Origin: Chloroflexota bacterium
GTDB lineage: Bacteria; Chloroflexota; Dehalococcoidia; UBA2979
Direction of reading: 5' to 3'
DNA: 58,511 nucleotides
NCBI GenBank assembly: GCA_009840945.1
Contig: VXMU01000129.1
Location: forward strand, 1 to 58,511
Under the pieces are notes generated by a model, which was given only the letters and a program-made list of their open reading frames with translations, was not told the DNA's origin and ran no database searches. The stretch's first letter is position 1. Each line of letters opens with the position of its first letter. This document shows positions 37,631-46,837 of the stretch, piece by piece. Both the position numbers and the translations under genes were made by a program.

Positions 37631-39045
37631 TGGCCGAAATCCGCTTCGGCACCGACGGCTGGCGCGCGGTCATCGGCGAGGACTTCACGTTCGACAACGT
37701 CCGTGCGGTCACGCAGGCGACGGCGCAGTGGATGCAGCGTGCCGGCCTCGCCGGGCAGGGCGCCGTCGTCGGCTACGACACTCGGCTCCACTCGCCCGAG
37801 TTCGCCGAGGCGGTCTCCGAGGTGCTCGCCGGCAACGGCATCGCCGTCGCCCTCGCATCGGCGGCCGCGCCGACCCCGGCGATCTCCCACGCCGTGCGGG
37901 CGCGCGGCGCAGGGGCAGGCGTCGTGATCACCTCTAGCCACAACCCGCCGGAGTGGAACGGCTTCAAGGTGAAGCAGGCGGTCGGCAACTCCGCCCCACC
38001 CGAGGTAACCGCGGAGATCGAGGCGGCGCTCCCCGACATCCTCGCGGGCGGCGCGCCTGCCGAGCCGACCGAGACATCACCGCCGGTCGAGCGCTTCGAC
38101 CCGCGACCCGGCTACGTCGAGGCGCTGCGCGCTTTTGTGGACATCGAGCGAATCCGGGCCGCCGGCCTCCGCATCGCCGTCGACTCAATGCACGGGGCGG
38201 CGGGCGGCCTCACTGCGCGGGCGCTCGGCGAGGGCGCCACGACGGTGCATGAGCTGCGCGGCGAGCCGGACCCCGCGTTCCCGGGCATGCACGCGCCGGA
38301 GCCGATCGCGCGCAACCTCGAAGGACTGACGGCGCTCATCGGAGCGGGCGGCTACGACATCGGCCTCGCCACGGACGGCGACGGGGACCGCCTCGGGCTC
38401 GTCGACGAGCGCGGCGCGTTCCTCAACCAGCACCAGGCGTTCGCGCTGCTGGTGCATTACCTGCTGGACGTGCGAGGCGAGCGCGGGCCGATCGTGCGCT
38501 CGATCACGTCGACGCGGATGATCGACCGCCTCGGCGAGCGCTTCGGAGTGCCCGTCCACGAGACCGCGGTGGGCTTCAAGTTCCTCGGCCCGAAGATGCT
38601 CGAGGAGGACGCGCTCGTGGCGGGCGAGGAGTCCGGGGGCTACGCGCTACGCGGCCACATCCCCGAGCGCGACGGCATCCTCTCCGGCCTCCTGCTGCTC
38701 GACTACGTCGTGCGCACCGGCAAGCCGCTCTCGCGGCTCCTCGCCGAGCTGTACGACCTCGTCGGCCGGCACGAGTACGACCGCGTCGACATCGCGCTCC
38801 GTCCCGAGGACCGCGACGCCATCGCCGCCCGCGTCGCGGCCGCCGACCCGCCCACCATCGCCGGCCTGCGGGTCGCCTCGAAAGACACGCTCGACGGCTA
38901 CCGCTTCACGCTGGAGGGCGGGTGGTGGCTGCTGCTGCGGTTTAGTGGCACGGAGCCGCTGCTGCGGATCTACGCGGAGATGTCCTCGGCGGAGCTGGTG
39001 CAGGCCGCGCTGGCCGAGGGGCGGGGCATCGCGGGGGTGGATTGA
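37630..39045 (+). CDS. Phosphoglucomutase/phosphomannomutase
   Basis: A 471-residue alpha-D-phosphohexomutase. The N-terminus is FGTDGWRAVIGEDFTFDNVR. The phosphoserine loop is VITSSHNPPEWNGFK with catalytic Ser near residue 103, the metal loop is IGLATDGDGDRLGLVDERG, the sugar loop is VAGEESGGYALRGHIPERDG, and the phosphate loop is LLLRFSGTEPLLRIYAE. The ATG is shared with the nucleotidyltransferase stop (TGATG). The pair probably converts hexose-6-phosphate to an NDP-hexose for cell-surface glycans. A terminator hairpin lies 60 bp downstream. Confidence 0.94.
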   Translation: MAEIRFGTDGWRAVIGEDFTFDNVRAVTQATAQWMQRAGLAGQGAVVGYDTRLHSPEFAEAVSEVLAGNGIAVALASAAAPTPAISHAVRARGAGAGVVITSSHNPPEWNGFKVKQAVGNSAPPEVTAEIEAALPDILAGGAPAEPTETSPPVERFDPRPGYVEALRAFVDIERIRAAGLRIAVDSMHGAAGGLTARALGEGATTVHELRGEPDPAFPGMHAPEPIARNLEGLTALIGAGGYDIGLATDGDGDRLGLVDERGAFLNQHQAFALLVHYLLDVRGERGPIVRSITSTRMIDRLGERFGVPVHETAVGFKFLGPKMLEEDALVAGEESGGYALRGHIPERDGILSGLLLLDYVVRTGKPLSRLLAELYDLVGRHEYDRVDIALRPEDRDAIAARVAAADPPTIAGLRVASKDTLDGYRFTLEGGWWLLLRFSGTEPLLRIYAEMSSAELVQAALAEGRGIAGVD

Positions 39046-39104
39046 CGGGCGCGTGGAGTTAGGGCAGACTTGAGTCACTACCCCAGTTGGTTCGCTGGCT
39101 GGGT

Positions 39105-39128
39105 GCGAAGCCCCTTCGGGGGCTTTGC
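39105..39128 (+). terminator. Rho-independent terminator after the phosphohexomutase
   Basis: GCGAAGCCCC-TTCG-GGGGCTTTGC is a 7-bp or longer stem with a stable TTCG-type loop. It lies within the longest possible frame of the NYN gene, which argues that translation of that gene begins after it. Confidence 0.72.
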
Positions 39129-39147
39129 CTATGTCCGAGGTTCCATC

Positions 39148-39777
39148 TTGGCTCGCGTCAATGTCTACGTCGACGGTCTCAACCTCTACTACGGCGTAGC
39201 TCGCAATACTCGGTACCGCTGGCTCGATCTGCGGAAACTGAGCGAGGGGCTCATTCGTCCGGGCAACGAGATTCACCGAATCCGTTATTTCACAGCGCGC
39301 GTGACGGACCACGAGGCGAACGTCCGACAGGCTGCCTACCTTCGGGCGCTGGCGACAATCCCGAATCTCACGATCCACGAAGGGCACTTCCGCACCTATC
39401 CGACATCGATGCCACGTACTGACGGTCGCGGAATGGCCGAGGTGTACCGGACCGAGGAGAAGGGCTCTGACGTCAATCTCGCGTCACACCTGCTGTTCGA
39501 TGCATGCGCGCAGGACTTCGAGACGGCGCTGGTGATCTCGAACGACACCGACCTGGTGTTTCCGGTGCAGGAGGTGCGACATCGCCTCGGCGTCACCGTG
39601 GGCATCGCGTGCCCTGTGTATCACAGGGATCGGGTGCCCAGTCGAGAGCTTGTCGACGCCGCCGATTTCCGGGCCCACATCACCAGGAGGCACAGAAGGC
39701 TGCTGCGTCAGAGCCAATTCGCTGATCCGGTAATCGACGCCGCCGGCCGCGAGATCCGGAAGCCAGCCGCCTGGTGA
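39148..39777 (+). CDS. NYN domain protein (LabA/DUF88-like PIN-fold nuclease)
   Basis: 209 residues from TTG 39148, chosen because GAGG precedes it by 7 nt and because the upstream frame contains a terminator hairpin. The PIN-like core is ARVNVYVDGLNLYYGVARNT (first Asp), EEKGSDVNLASHLLFDACAQ (middle Asp) and ALVISNDTDLVFPVQEVRHR (Asp-x-Asp). These four acidic positions bind metal in NYN RNases. The C-terminus is basic (RRHRRLLRQSQF). Composition is less GC-rich than its neighbours, so it may be a recent arrival. Target RNA unknown. Confidence 0.88.
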   Translation: MARVNVYVDGLNLYYGVARNTRYRWLDLRKLSEGLIRPGNEIHRIRYFTARVTDHEANVRQAAYLRALATIPNLTIHEGHFRTYPTSMPRTDGRGMAEVYRTEEKGSDVNLASHLLFDACAQDFETALVISNDTDLVFPVQEVRHRLGVTVGIACPVYHRDRVPSRELVDAADFRAHITRRHRRLLRQSQFADPVIDAAGREIRKPAAW

Positions 39778-39781
39778 GCCT

Positions 39782-40615
39782 CTAGGCGGAGTGGCCGTCC
39801 CCATCCCGGCTCAAGGCGGGTACCTGCTCCAGCCACTCCAACAGCGCCCCGGCGACGTCGCGCCAGCGGGCGTCGAGGATCATGCAGTGCGCGACGCCGG
39901 GGACGATCTTCACCTCGGCGCCATACGACGCTGCCACGCGCCGGATCGCCGCGGGCCGGACGAAGTAGTCGCCGCTTGCGCCGATCACCAGCAGCGGCAC
40001 CCCGCGCGCCCGGATACGTGCGCGGTCCGGTCGCACGTAGGTGAGCTGCGCCATCGCGCGCGTGGACTCCGGACCCTGGCGGCTTGCGTACTCGATCACC
40101 AGCTCCTCGTCCAGCTCGGGTGAGAAGTTGAGCTGCCGCGCGAGCCGCCGCGCTCCCAGCAACCGGCCGGGCTTCCCGGCCAGGAGCGCCCGTATCGCCA
40201 GCCCCGGGTGATCGCGGGCCGCGCGCGCGGCCGAGAGCAGCAAGCCGAAGCGGGGCAAGGGCGCGAGCAGCGCCGCGGCCGGCGCCGCGTGCGTCTCGAG
40301 GTACTTCATCACGACCCGTGCGCCGAGGGAGTGCCCGACGACCACGGGGACGTCCGGCAGGCCCGCGGCCACGTCGTGGACATCGCTCGCGTAGTCGGCG
40401 ATCGAGGCCTTGGACAGTTGCTCGCGGCCCGCGCTCTCCCCGTGGCCGCGCAGGCTCAGCGCGTACGCATCAAAGCCATGCGCTGCGAAGAACCCGAGGA
40501 AGTGCTCGTCCCACGCCCACGCGCCATGCCCGGCGCCGTGTACGAACAGCAGCGGCGGGCGCTGAGCATCGTCGGCGCCCTGCCGGACGATCACTTCGAT
40601 GTGCGACGCCGCCAT
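39782..40615 (-). CDS. Alpha/beta hydrolase
   Basis: 277 residues. LLFVHGAGHGAWAWDEHF (oxyanion region), ALSLRGHGESAG, nucleophile elbow VVVGHSLGARVVMKYLE with Ser near residue 95, acid GASGDYFV and catalytic His in PGVAHCMILDARW. This is the usual esterase/lipase-like order; the substrate is unknown. It lies 43 bp downstream of rpsI on the same strand and could be read through from the ribosomal operon. The NYN gene is convergent, 4 nt away. Confidence 0.9.
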   Translation of the reverse strand: MAASHIEVIVRQGADDAQRPPLLFVHGAGHGAWAWDEHFLGFFAAHGFDAYALSLRGHGESAGREQLSKASIADYASDVHDVAAGLPDVPVVVGHSLGARVVMKYLETHAAPAAALLAPLPRFGLLLSAARAARDHPGLAIRALLAGKPGRLLGARRLARQLNFSPELDEELVIEYASRQGPESTRAMAQLTYVRPDRARIRARGVPLLVIGASGDYFVRPAAIRRVAASYGAEVKIVPGVAHCMILDARWRDVAGALLEWLEQVPALSRDGDGHSA

Positions 40616-40658
40616 GATGCAGAGGCCTCACAACGGGTGAGCGGGGCCAGGTTCGGCG

Positions 40659-41060
40659 CTAGCGCTTGGTGAACTGCGGGGCCTTGCGGGCGCGCTTGAG
40701 GCCGGGCTTCTTGCGCTCCTTCACCCGCGCGTCGCGGGTGAGCAGCCCGTGCTGGCGCAGTGTGCGCCGGTACCCCTCGTCGGCGGCGACGAGGGCGCGC
40801 GCGATGCCGAGGCGGAGCGCGCCGGTCCAGCCGGTCACGCCGCCGCCCTTCACCATCGCCTGCACGTTGAACCGCCCGGCGGTCTCCGTCACGGCGAGGG
40901 GCAGCATCATGTCCTGGCGCTGCGAGGCGCGGAAGATCACGTCCTCCAGCGGGCGTCCGTTGACGACCACGGCGCCGTTACCGGGGTAGAGCCGCACGCG
41001 GGCCACCGCCGCCTTGCGCCTGCCGAGACCGTAGTAGTAGTGCTGCGCGTCGGTCGTCAT
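40659..41060 (-). CDS. rpsI: 30S ribosomal protein S9
   Basis: A 133-residue S9: YYGLGRRKAAVARVRLYPG, VNGRPLEDV, GGGVTGWTGALRLGIARALV, LTRDARVKERKKPGLKRARK and the invariant C-terminal QFTKR that reaches the P-site tRNA. Standard length. It follows rplM by 3 nt. Confidence 0.98.
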   Translation of the reverse strand: MTTDAQHYYYGLGRRKAAVARVRLYPGNGAVVVNGRPLEDVIFRASQRQDMMLPLAVTETAGRFNVQAMVKGGGVTGWTGALRLGIARALVAADEGYRRTLRQHGLLTRDARVKERKKPGLKRARKAPQFTKR

Positions 41061-41063
41061 CGT

Positions 41064-41810
41064 CTACTCGTCCTCGTCCAGCGGGTTCGCATCGTAGTGC
41101 GCCGCGATGGCGCCCGCCACGTCGTCCTTGCGCCACCCGTCCTCGATGGTGATGCCCAGCCGCTCCGCCTCGGCGTCGAGCTCGCCGCGGCGGTAGCGCG
41201 ACAGCGAGCCGGTGAGCCGCTCCGGGGCGGCCTCGGGTGCAGTCTCCTCGGCGGCCTCGACGGCGGGCGCCTCGGCCACGGGCTCCTCGACGGCCTCGAC
41301 CGTCGGCTCCTCCACCTCGGGTGCGGCCTCGACCGAGGCCGAGGCGCGCGCCTCGGCTGCGGCGCGCTTGCGGGCGCGCGCGCCGGTGCCGGCGTTGACC
41401 TGCGCCTCGTGCGGATGCTCGGGGCCGTTGTAGACCTTGAGGTGCCGGAACAGCTCGCGGCCGCGCACGTTGTGGGGGAGCATCCCGCGCACGGCGGTCT
41501 CGATGACCTTGCGCGCGTCCCGTTCCATCTGCTGCGCGAACGAGCGCTGGCGCAGGTTCCCGGGGTAGCCGGAGTGCCGGTAGTACGTCTTCTGGCTGGC
41601 CTTGTTGCCGGTCAGGATCACCTCGGCGGCGTTGACCACGATCACGTGGTCGCCCATCGGCAGGTGGGGCTCATAGGTCGGCTTGTGCTTGCCGAGCAGC
41701 AGATGCGCCGCCTCGCTCGCGATGCGGCCCAGCGGGCGCCCGCTGGCGTCCAGCACGTGCCACTTGCGCTCGATGTCGGACGCGCGCAGCCGGTACGTCT
41801 TCGTCGTCAC
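41064..41810 (-). CDS. rplM: 50S ribosomal protein L13 with long C-terminal extension
   Basis: 248 residues, against about 145 for usual L13. Residues 1-145 are normal: WHVLDASGRPLGRIASEAAH, GDHVIVVNAAEVILTGNKAS, RGMLPHNVRGRELFRHLKVY, GPEHPHEAQ. The extra 100 residues comprise an Ala/Glu/Val-rich acidic linker (EEPTVEAVEEPVAEAPAVEA) and a terminal folded-looking segment (YRRGELDAEAERLGITIEDG, WRKDDVAGAIAAHYD) resembling SAP or Rho-N helix-loop-helix units. The extension may bind nucleic acid or another factor on the ribosome surface. It overlaps truA by 4 nt. Confidence 0.95.
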   Translation of the reverse strand: MTTKTYRLRASDIERKWHVLDASGRPLGRIASEAAHLLLGKHKPTYEPHLPMGDHVIVVNAAEVILTGNKASQKTYYRHSGYPGNLRQRSFAQQMERDARKVIETAVRGMLPHNVRGRELFRHLKVYNGPEHPHEAQVNAGTGARARKRAAAEARASASVEAAPEVEEPTVEAVEEPVAEAPAVEAAEETAPEAAPERLTGSLSRYRRGELDAEAERLGITIEDGWRKDDVAGAIAAHYDANPLDEDE

Positions 41811-42628
41811 CTCGGACCTCCCGCGCCGCTCGGCGCCGCGTTGTCACAGTCCCACGCCGGGACGCCCGGTGCGTAGCGCACCGCCTCCAGTGTCAGTCCC
41901 TGCGGCGGCGCGGTCGGACCCACGCTCGCCACCTCGCCGTCCACCAGCGCCGCGAACGCCTGCGGCGTGCTCGCGCCGGCGCCGACGCGCTCCAGCGCGC
42001 CCGCCGTGCGCCGCACCTGGTGCGGCAGGAAGGCGTCCGCCTCCATCGTGATCTCGACCGTGTGCGCGCCCGTGCGCACCACCGAGAGGTGGTGCAGCGT
42101 GCGCATCGGCGAGCGGCCGTCCTCGAGCGGGCTCGCGAACGCGGACCAGTCGCGCTCCTCGCGCGGGAGCAGCCCGGCGGCCTCCTCCATCGCGCCGTCG
42201 TCGAGGCGCTTGCGGACGTGCCAGCGGTCGCGGCGGCTCAGCGGCGAGCGCGGGCGGCCGTCCTCGATGCGGTAGCGGTAGCAGCGCGAGGTCGCGCAGC
42301 GCCGCGGGTCGAACGACTCGGCGACATCGGCGGCCCCGGTCACGGCCACGTCGTCGGGCAGGTAGTGGTTGATGGCGTCCCGCACGGTCGCGAGGTCATC
42401 GCGGCGGTTGAGGTCGATGGCCGCGACCTGGCCGCGCGCGTGCACGCCGGCGTCGGTGCGCCCGGCGAGGGCGGCGCGGCGCGGCTCCGCGTCCGGCTCG
42501 GCGTCGTAGGCGTAGACGGCGTCCTCGATGGCGCCCTGCACGGTGCGCCGCCCCGGCTGCAGCTGCGAGCCGGAGAAGTCCGTCCCGTCATATTCGACGA
42601 GCAATGCGACGCGTCGCAGGGTGTCCAT
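41807..42628 (-). CDS. truA: tRNA pseudouridine(38-40) synthase TruA
   Basis: A 273-residue enzyme modifying the anticodon arm of tRNAs. Blocks: VALLVEYDGTDFSGSQLQPG, RTVQGAIEDAVYAY, LAGRTDAGVHARGQVAAIDL with the catalytic Asp in RTDAGVHA, RYRIEDGRPRSPLSRRDRWH, and EADAFLPHQVRRTAGALERV. Its place between rplQ and rplM is a common gene order. The start is 7 nt after the rplQ stop. Confidence 0.96.
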   Translation of the reverse strand: MDTLRRVALLVEYDGTDFSGSQLQPGRRTVQGAIEDAVYAYDAEPDAEPRRAALAGRTDAGVHARGQVAAIDLNRRDDLATVRDAINHYLPDDVAVTGAADVAESFDPRRCATSRCYRYRIEDGRPRSPLSRRDRWHVRKRLDDGAMEEAAGLLPREERDWSAFASPLEDGRSPMRTLHHLSVVRTGAHTVEITMEADAFLPHQVRRTAGALERVGAGASTPQAFAALVDGEVASVGPTAPPQGLTLEAVRYAPGVPAWDCDNAAPSGAGGPR

Positions 42629-42634
42629 GGGCGC

Positions 42635-42985
42635 CTACACCAGCTCCAGTCTCGCCATGCGCGAGCCGTCGCCCTTGCGCGGGCCCAGCTTCTGGACGCG
42701 CGTGTAGCCGCCCGGCCGGTTGGCGTACTGCGGCGCGAGGTCGTCGAAGAGCCGCTGCACGACCTTCGGGTCGTAGATGAAGGCCAGGGCCTGGCGGCGG
42801 GCGTGCAACGTCCCGCGCTTGCCCAGCGTCACCATGCGGTCGACGAAGCGGCGGGCCTCCTTGGCGCGCGCCTCGGTGGTCTGGACCGAGCCGTAGCGCA
42901 GCACGTCGGTGGTGAGATTGCGCAGCATGGCCATCCGCTGCGCGGTGGGCATGTCGAACTTGCGGCCGTCGACCTTGTGACGCAT
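42635..42985 (-). CDS. rplQ: 50S ribosomal protein L17
   Basis: A 116-residue L17: [100 protein letters not shown]. Full length. It follows rpoA after 23 nt. Confidence 0.98.
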   Translation of the reverse strand: MRHKVDGRKFDMPTAQRMAMLRNLTTDVLRYGSVQTTEARAKEARRFVDRMVTLGKRGTLHARRQALAFIYDPKVVQRLFDDLAPQYANRPGGYTRVQKLGPRKGDGSRMARLELV

Positions 42986-43008
42986 GACTCGCTACCCGTT
43001 CCCGATCG

Positions 43009-44118
43009 CTATTCGCCCTCGACGAGGTCCGAGGTGTCCTCGCCGGCCTCGCGCAGCGCCTGCATGAGCGCGGCGCCCAGCGCGCCGACGCCGTCCTCGT
43101 CCTCCTCGGCGGGCGGCGCCTCGGCCGTCGCGACGCCACCGGCCGCGACCGGCTCGGCGACCGCGGCGGGCTCCGCCGGGCGGCGGGCGTCCCCGCGCGG
43201 GGCGGGGAAGCCGTGCTCGGCCAGCTTGTCGCGAAGCTCCTCGTAGGACTTCTCGCCGAAGTTGCGCAGCGCCAGCAACTCCTCCTCGGAGCGCTCGAGG
43301 ATCGCGCCGACCGTGGTCAGGCCGGAGCGCTTGAGGCAGTTGTAGGCGCGCACGGACAGCTCAAGCTCCTCGATCGGCGTCTCGTAGCCGTCGAAGGGGC
43401 GCGCGGCGGCCGCGGCGCGGTCGGGCTCCGGCTCGGCGTGGCCCAGCAGCTGCAGCGGCTGGAGCTGCCCGCGCAGGATGTCAGCGGCCGAGGAGATGGC
43501 CTGCTCGCCGCTGATCGTGCCGTCCGTCCAGACCTCGAGCTCCAGGCGGTCGAAGTTCGTGTCCTGGCCAACGCGCGTGTGCGAGACGTTGTAGTTCACG
43601 CGCCGCACGGGCGTGAAGAGCGCGTCGATCGGGATGACGCCGATCGGCAGGCCCTCGGCCATCGCCGCCGGCGTGTAGCCCCGCCCGGTCTCGACGTTGA
43701 GGTCGACGACGAGCGACGCCTCCGGGTTGTCGAGCGTGGCGAGGTGCAGGTCGGGATTGACGACCTCGTAGTCGGCGGTGGCGCGCACGTCGCCGGCGCG
43801 CACCTCGGTCTCGCCGCTGGCCTCCAGGAACAGCCGCGCGGGCCGGTCCGCGAAGGAGCGCAGGCGCATCTCCTTGAGGTTCAGCAGCAGCTCGGTCACG
43901 TCCTCCTGCATGTGGTCGATGGTCGAGAACTCGTGGTCGACACCCTCGATGCGGACGGACGTGATTGCCGCGCCGGGCAGGGACGACAGCAGCACGCGCC
44001 GGAGCGCGTTGCCGACGGTCGTGCCGAAGCCCGCTTCGAGCGGCTCCATCACGAGCTTCACGTAATCGGAGTCCTGGTCCTCGACCCGAAGCTCCGGGCT
44101 CTGTAGTTCAGCAGCCAA
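43009..44118 (-). CDS. rpoA: DNA-directed RNA polymerase subunit alpha
   Basis: 369 residues. The N-terminal dimerisation domain shows EPLEAGFGTTVGNALRRVLL, SSLPGAAITSVRIEGVDHEF and GYTPAAMAEGLPIGVIPIDA. The C-terminal DNA-binding domain shows PIEELELSVRAYNCLKRSGL, TTVGAILERSEEELLALRNF and GEKSYEELRDKLAEHGF. Beyond the usual end, about 55 residues form an Ala/Pro/Glu-rich acidic tail ending in EDTSDLVEGE. The longer tail echoes the extensions of L3, S17 and L13 in this genome. It is preceded by rpsD with a 57-bp gap. Confidence 0.98.
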   Translation of the reverse strand: MAAELQSPELRVEDQDSDYVKLVMEPLEAGFGTTVGNALRRVLLSSLPGAAITSVRIEGVDHEFSTIDHMQEDVTELLLNLKEMRLRSFADRPARLFLEASGETEVRAGDVRATADYEVVNPDLHLATLDNPEASLVVDLNVETGRGYTPAAMAEGLPIGVIPIDALFTPVRRVNYNVSHTRVGQDTNFDRLELEVWTDGTISGEQAISSAADILRGQLQPLQLLGHAEPEPDRAAAAARPFDGYETPIEELELSVRAYNCLKRSGLTTVGAILERSEEELLALRNFGEKSYEELRDKLAEHGFPAPRGDARRPAEPAAVAEPVAAGGVATAEAPPAEEDEDGVGALGAALMQALREAGEDTSDLVEGE

Positions 44119-44175
44119 TGAACACCTCGCTGCGTGGTCGTGGCGGCGCGCCGTCCGGCGAGGCCGCCTGCTTGG

Positions 44176-44784
44176 TCAGCGTGAGTAGTACTCGACGATG
44201 GCGCTGGGGTTGAAGTAGGGCTCGATGTCCCCGGTGCCGGGCGCACCCGACACACGTCCCTCCAGCGCCTCTCGGTCGACTTCGATCCAGCCGGGCACCT
44301 CGCGCCCCTGGATGTCCTCCTTGACGATGTCGATGTACTTGGAGCGCTTGCCCCGGTCGGAGAAACCGATACGGTCGCCGATCGAGGTGTCCGCGCTGGG
44401 TACATCGAGCTTCTTGCCGTTGACGGCGATGAGGCCGTGCGTCACCAGCTGGCGCGCCTGCGCCCGCGTACCGCCGAAGCCCATGCGGTACACGACGTTG
44501 TCCAGGCGCCGCTCCAGCGAGGCCATGAGGTTGTCGCCGGTCACGCCGGGGCGCGCGGCGGCGCGCTCGTAGTAGCGCCGGAACTGCTTCTCCATCAGGC
44601 CGTAGGCGAAGCGCACCTTCTGCTTCTCGATGAGCTGGAGGCCGCGGTCGGAGACCTTGCGGCGGCGGGCCGGGCGTGCGCCCGGCGGACCCTGCCGCCG
44701 CATGCGCAGCACGGCTGCGTTGGCGAAGATCGGGGCGCCGTAGCGCCGCGCCTTCTTGACCCGGGGTCCGGTGTATCGAGCCAT
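44176..44784 (-). CDS. rpsD: 30S ribosomal protein S4
   Basis: A 202-residue S4 starting MARYTGPRVKKARRYGAPI. The N-terminus lacks the four-Cys zinc knuckle, so this is the zinc-free form. The S4 RNA-binding domain follows: LERRLDNVVYRMGFGGTRAQ, ARQLVTHGLIAVNGKKLDVP. It ends in YFNPSAIVEYYSR. The longer upstream frame shadows rpsK. Confidence 0.98.
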   Translation of the reverse strand: MARYTGPRVKKARRYGAPIFANAAVLRMRRQGPPGARPARRRKVSDRGLQLIEKQKVRFAYGLMEKQFRRYYERAAARPGVTGDNLMASLERRLDNVVYRMGFGGTRAQARQLVTHGLIAVNGKKLDVPSADTSIGDRIGFSDRGKRSKYIDIVKEDIQGREVPGWIEVDREALEGRVSGAPGTGDIEPYFNPSAIVEYYSR

Positions 44785-44800
44785 GAGTCGCTGCCCCGCC

Positions 44801-45184
44801 CTACGTCCGCGGCCGGCGCCGCTGGCGGCAGCCGTTGTGCGGGATCGGCGTGGTGTCGCGGATCGAGGAGACCCGCAGGCCCGTGGCCTGCAGCGCGCGC
44901 ACGGCGGCCTCACGGCCAGCGCCCGGCCCGCGGACGTAGACCTCGATCTCGCGCATGCCGTTCTCGATCGCCTGTTGCGCGGCGCCCTCGGCCGCGAGCT
45001 GAGCCGCGTACGGCGTGCTCTTGCGCGAGCCGCGGAACCCCGCGGTGCCGCCCGAGCCCCACGCCACGACATTCCCGTTGGGGTCCGTCATGGTGATCAG
45101 CGTGTTGTTGAACGTCGAGCGGATGTAAGCCCGCCCCCGCGGGATCGATTTGCGTTCGCGTCGCCGTCCGCGCCGGCCTCCCAT
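44801..45184 (-). CDS. rpsK: 30S ribosomal protein S11
   Basis: A 127-residue S11: [96 protein letters not shown] end. Full length. Confidence 0.98.
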   Translation of the reverse strand: MGGRRGRRRERKSIPRGRAYIRSTFNNTLITMTDPNGNVVAWGSGGTAGFRGSRKSTPYAAQLAAEGAAQQAIENGMREIEVYVRGPGAGREAAVRALQATGLRVSSIRDTTPIPHNGCRQRRRPRT

Positions 45185-45199
45185 ATGTCGCGCGCTCCC

Positions 45200-45583
45200 T
45201 TACTTCTTGCGCGCCACGCGCCGCTTGCCGGCGACGGTGCGCTTCGAGCCTCGGCGCGTGCGCGCGTTGGTGCGCGTGCGCTGGCCCCGCACGGGGAGCC
45301 CGCGACGATGGCGGAAGCCCCGGTAGCAGTTGATCTCGATCAGCCGCTGGATGTTCTGCCGCACGTCGCGCCGCAGGTCACCCTCGACCGTGTAGTCACC
45401 CTCGACGACCGCGCGCAGGCGGACGAGCTCCTCCTCGGTGAGGGCGCCGACCATACTGTCGAGCGGGATGTTGGTCTGCTCCGCGATCTGCTTCGCGCGC
45501 GAACGGCCGATGCCGTACACGTACGGGAGCGAGAACTCCAGGCGCTTGTCGTTGGGGATGTCGACGCCGGCTACTCGTGCCAT
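45200..45583 (-). CDS. rpsM: 30S ribosomal protein S13
   Basis: A 127-residue S13: [80 protein letters not shown]. The start is 25 nt after rpmJ. Full length with a basic tail. Confidence 0.98.
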   Translation of the reverse strand: MARVAGVDIPNDKRLEFSLPYVYGIGRSRAKQIAEQTNIPLDSMVGALTEEELVRLRAVVEGDYTVEGDLRRDVRQNIQRLIEINCYRGFRHRRGLPVRGQRTRTNARTRRGSKRTVAGKRRVARKK

Positions 45584-45608
45584 CGTCCGTCCTCCTGCTT
45601 CCCTGGGC

Positions 45609-45722
45609 CTAGCCCTGGCGCTGCCGGTGGCGCGGGATCACGCAGATCACGCGCAGCCGGCCATGACGCCGGATGATCTGGCAGCGGTCGCACCGCTTCT
45701 TCACCGAGGCTCGTACCTTCAT
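45609..45722 (-). CDS. rpmJ: 50S ribosomal protein L36
   Basis: A 37-residue L36 found by translating the gap between infA and rpsM. It reads [20 protein letters not shown], then [17 protein letters not shown]. It keeps the zinc ligands C-x2-C, a Cys and a final His (C11, C14, C27, H32), so this is the zinc-binding form. Gene order infA-rpmJ-rpsM is standard. Confidence 0.97.
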   Translation of the reverse strand: MKVRASVKKRCDRCQIIRRHGRLRVICVIPRHRQRQG

Positions 45723-45744
45723 CACCTGCTCCGTCTGCCGCCCC

Positions 45745-45996
45745 CTAGCGGAAGCGGTACGTGATCCGTCCGCGGGTGAGGTCGTACGGGCTCAGCTCCA
45801 CCAGCACGCGGTCGCCCAGGAGGATGCGGATGTAGTGCACCTTCATCTTCCCCGACACGTGCGCCAGGACGTGGTGGCCGTTGGGCAGCTCCACGTCGAA
45901 CTGAGCGTTCGGGAGTGCGTCGCGCACGACGCCCTCAACCTCGATGACCTCTTTCTTCTTCTGCTGCTGGCGCTGCTTCTCCTTGCGTTGCGGCAT
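45745..45996 (-). CDS. infA: Translation initiation factor IF-1
   Basis: An 83-residue OB-fold protein: [68 protein letters not shown] basic Gln/Lys-rich N-terminus ([14 protein letters not shown]) adds about 12 residues to the usual 72. The ATG overlaps the map stop by 3 nt (ATGA). Confidence 0.97.
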   Translation of the reverse strand: MPQRKEKQRQQQKKKEVIEVEGVVRDALPNAQFDVELPNGHHVLAHVSGKMKVHYIRILLGDRVLVELSPYDLTRGRITYRFR

Positions 45997-46796
45997 CAGG
46001 CCTGCGCCTCCGCTCGCGAGGGCAGCTGCGCGAGGCTCGTCAGCACCTCGGGCGCACCCTGGGTGATCGCCACGGTCTCCTCGAAGTGGGCGCACAGGCT
46101 GCCGTCAGACATGCTCACCGTCCAGCGGTCCTCTTCCTCCACGGTACGCTCCCCGCCCAGCGCGAACATGGGCTCCAGCGCCAGCACCATCCCGGCCTTC
46201 AGCCGGTACCCCACGCCGGGGCGGCCGAAGTTCGCGACGTGCGGCGGCTGATGCATCTCGCGCCCCACGCCGTGTCCGCCGTACTCGCGGATGATGCCGT
46301 ACCCGGCCTGCTCTCCCACCGCGCCGATCGCGTGCGAGATGTCCCCCAGGTACTTCCCGTCCCGCGCCTGCTCGATACCCGCCAGGAGCGAGGCCTCCGT
46401 CAGCCGCAGCAGCTCCGTCACCTCCGGGGGCACATCGCCCACCGCCGCGGTGAACGCGGCGTCCGAGACGTAGCCGCCGTACGTCACGCCGAGGTCGATG
46501 CTGACGATGTCTCCCTCGGCCAGCGCGAGGTCTCCGGGGAGCCCATGCACCAGCTGCGCGTTCACGGAGTAGCAGATCGCGCCCGGGTAGGGCGGTCTGC
46601 CGCCCGGCGCGTACCCCATGAACGTCGGCGTGGCGTCGCGCTTCGCGATCTCCGCCTTCGCCAGCTCGTCCAGCTCCCGGCCCGTCACGCCCGGCGCGAT
46701 CGCGTCCAGCAGGATCCGGCGCACCTCGGCGTTGCGACGCCCGGCCTCGCGCATGATCGCGATCTCGTCTGACGACTTGAGTTCGACGGACGTCAA
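45996..46796 (-). CDS. map: Methionine aminopeptidase, type I
   Basis: A 266-residue metalloprotease removing N-terminal Met. Visible: [60 protein letters not shown] (metal Asp residues), [20 protein letters not shown] (metal His) and [14 protein letters not shown] (Glu), with a final Glu in HFEETVAIT. The [16 protein letters not shown] loop is present ([17 protein letters not shown]). Standard place between adk and infA. Confidence 0.97.
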   Translation of the reverse strand: MTSVELKSSDEIAIMREAGRRNAEVRRILLDAIAPGVTGRELDELAKAEIAKRDATPTFMGYAPGGRPPYPGAICYSVNAQLVHGLPGDLALAEGDIVSIDLGVTYGGYVSDAAFTAAVGDVPPEVTELLRLTEASLLAGIEQARDGKYLGDISHAIGAVGEQAGYGIIREYGGHGVGREMHQPPHVANFGRPGVGYRLKAGMVLALEPMFALGGERTVEEEDRWTVSMSDGSLCAHFEETVAITQGAPEVLTSLAQLPSRAEAQA

Positions 46797-46837
46797 TCTA
46801 TGTTACGCCTTCGCTTCGCACCCGGCACGCGGCCGGA

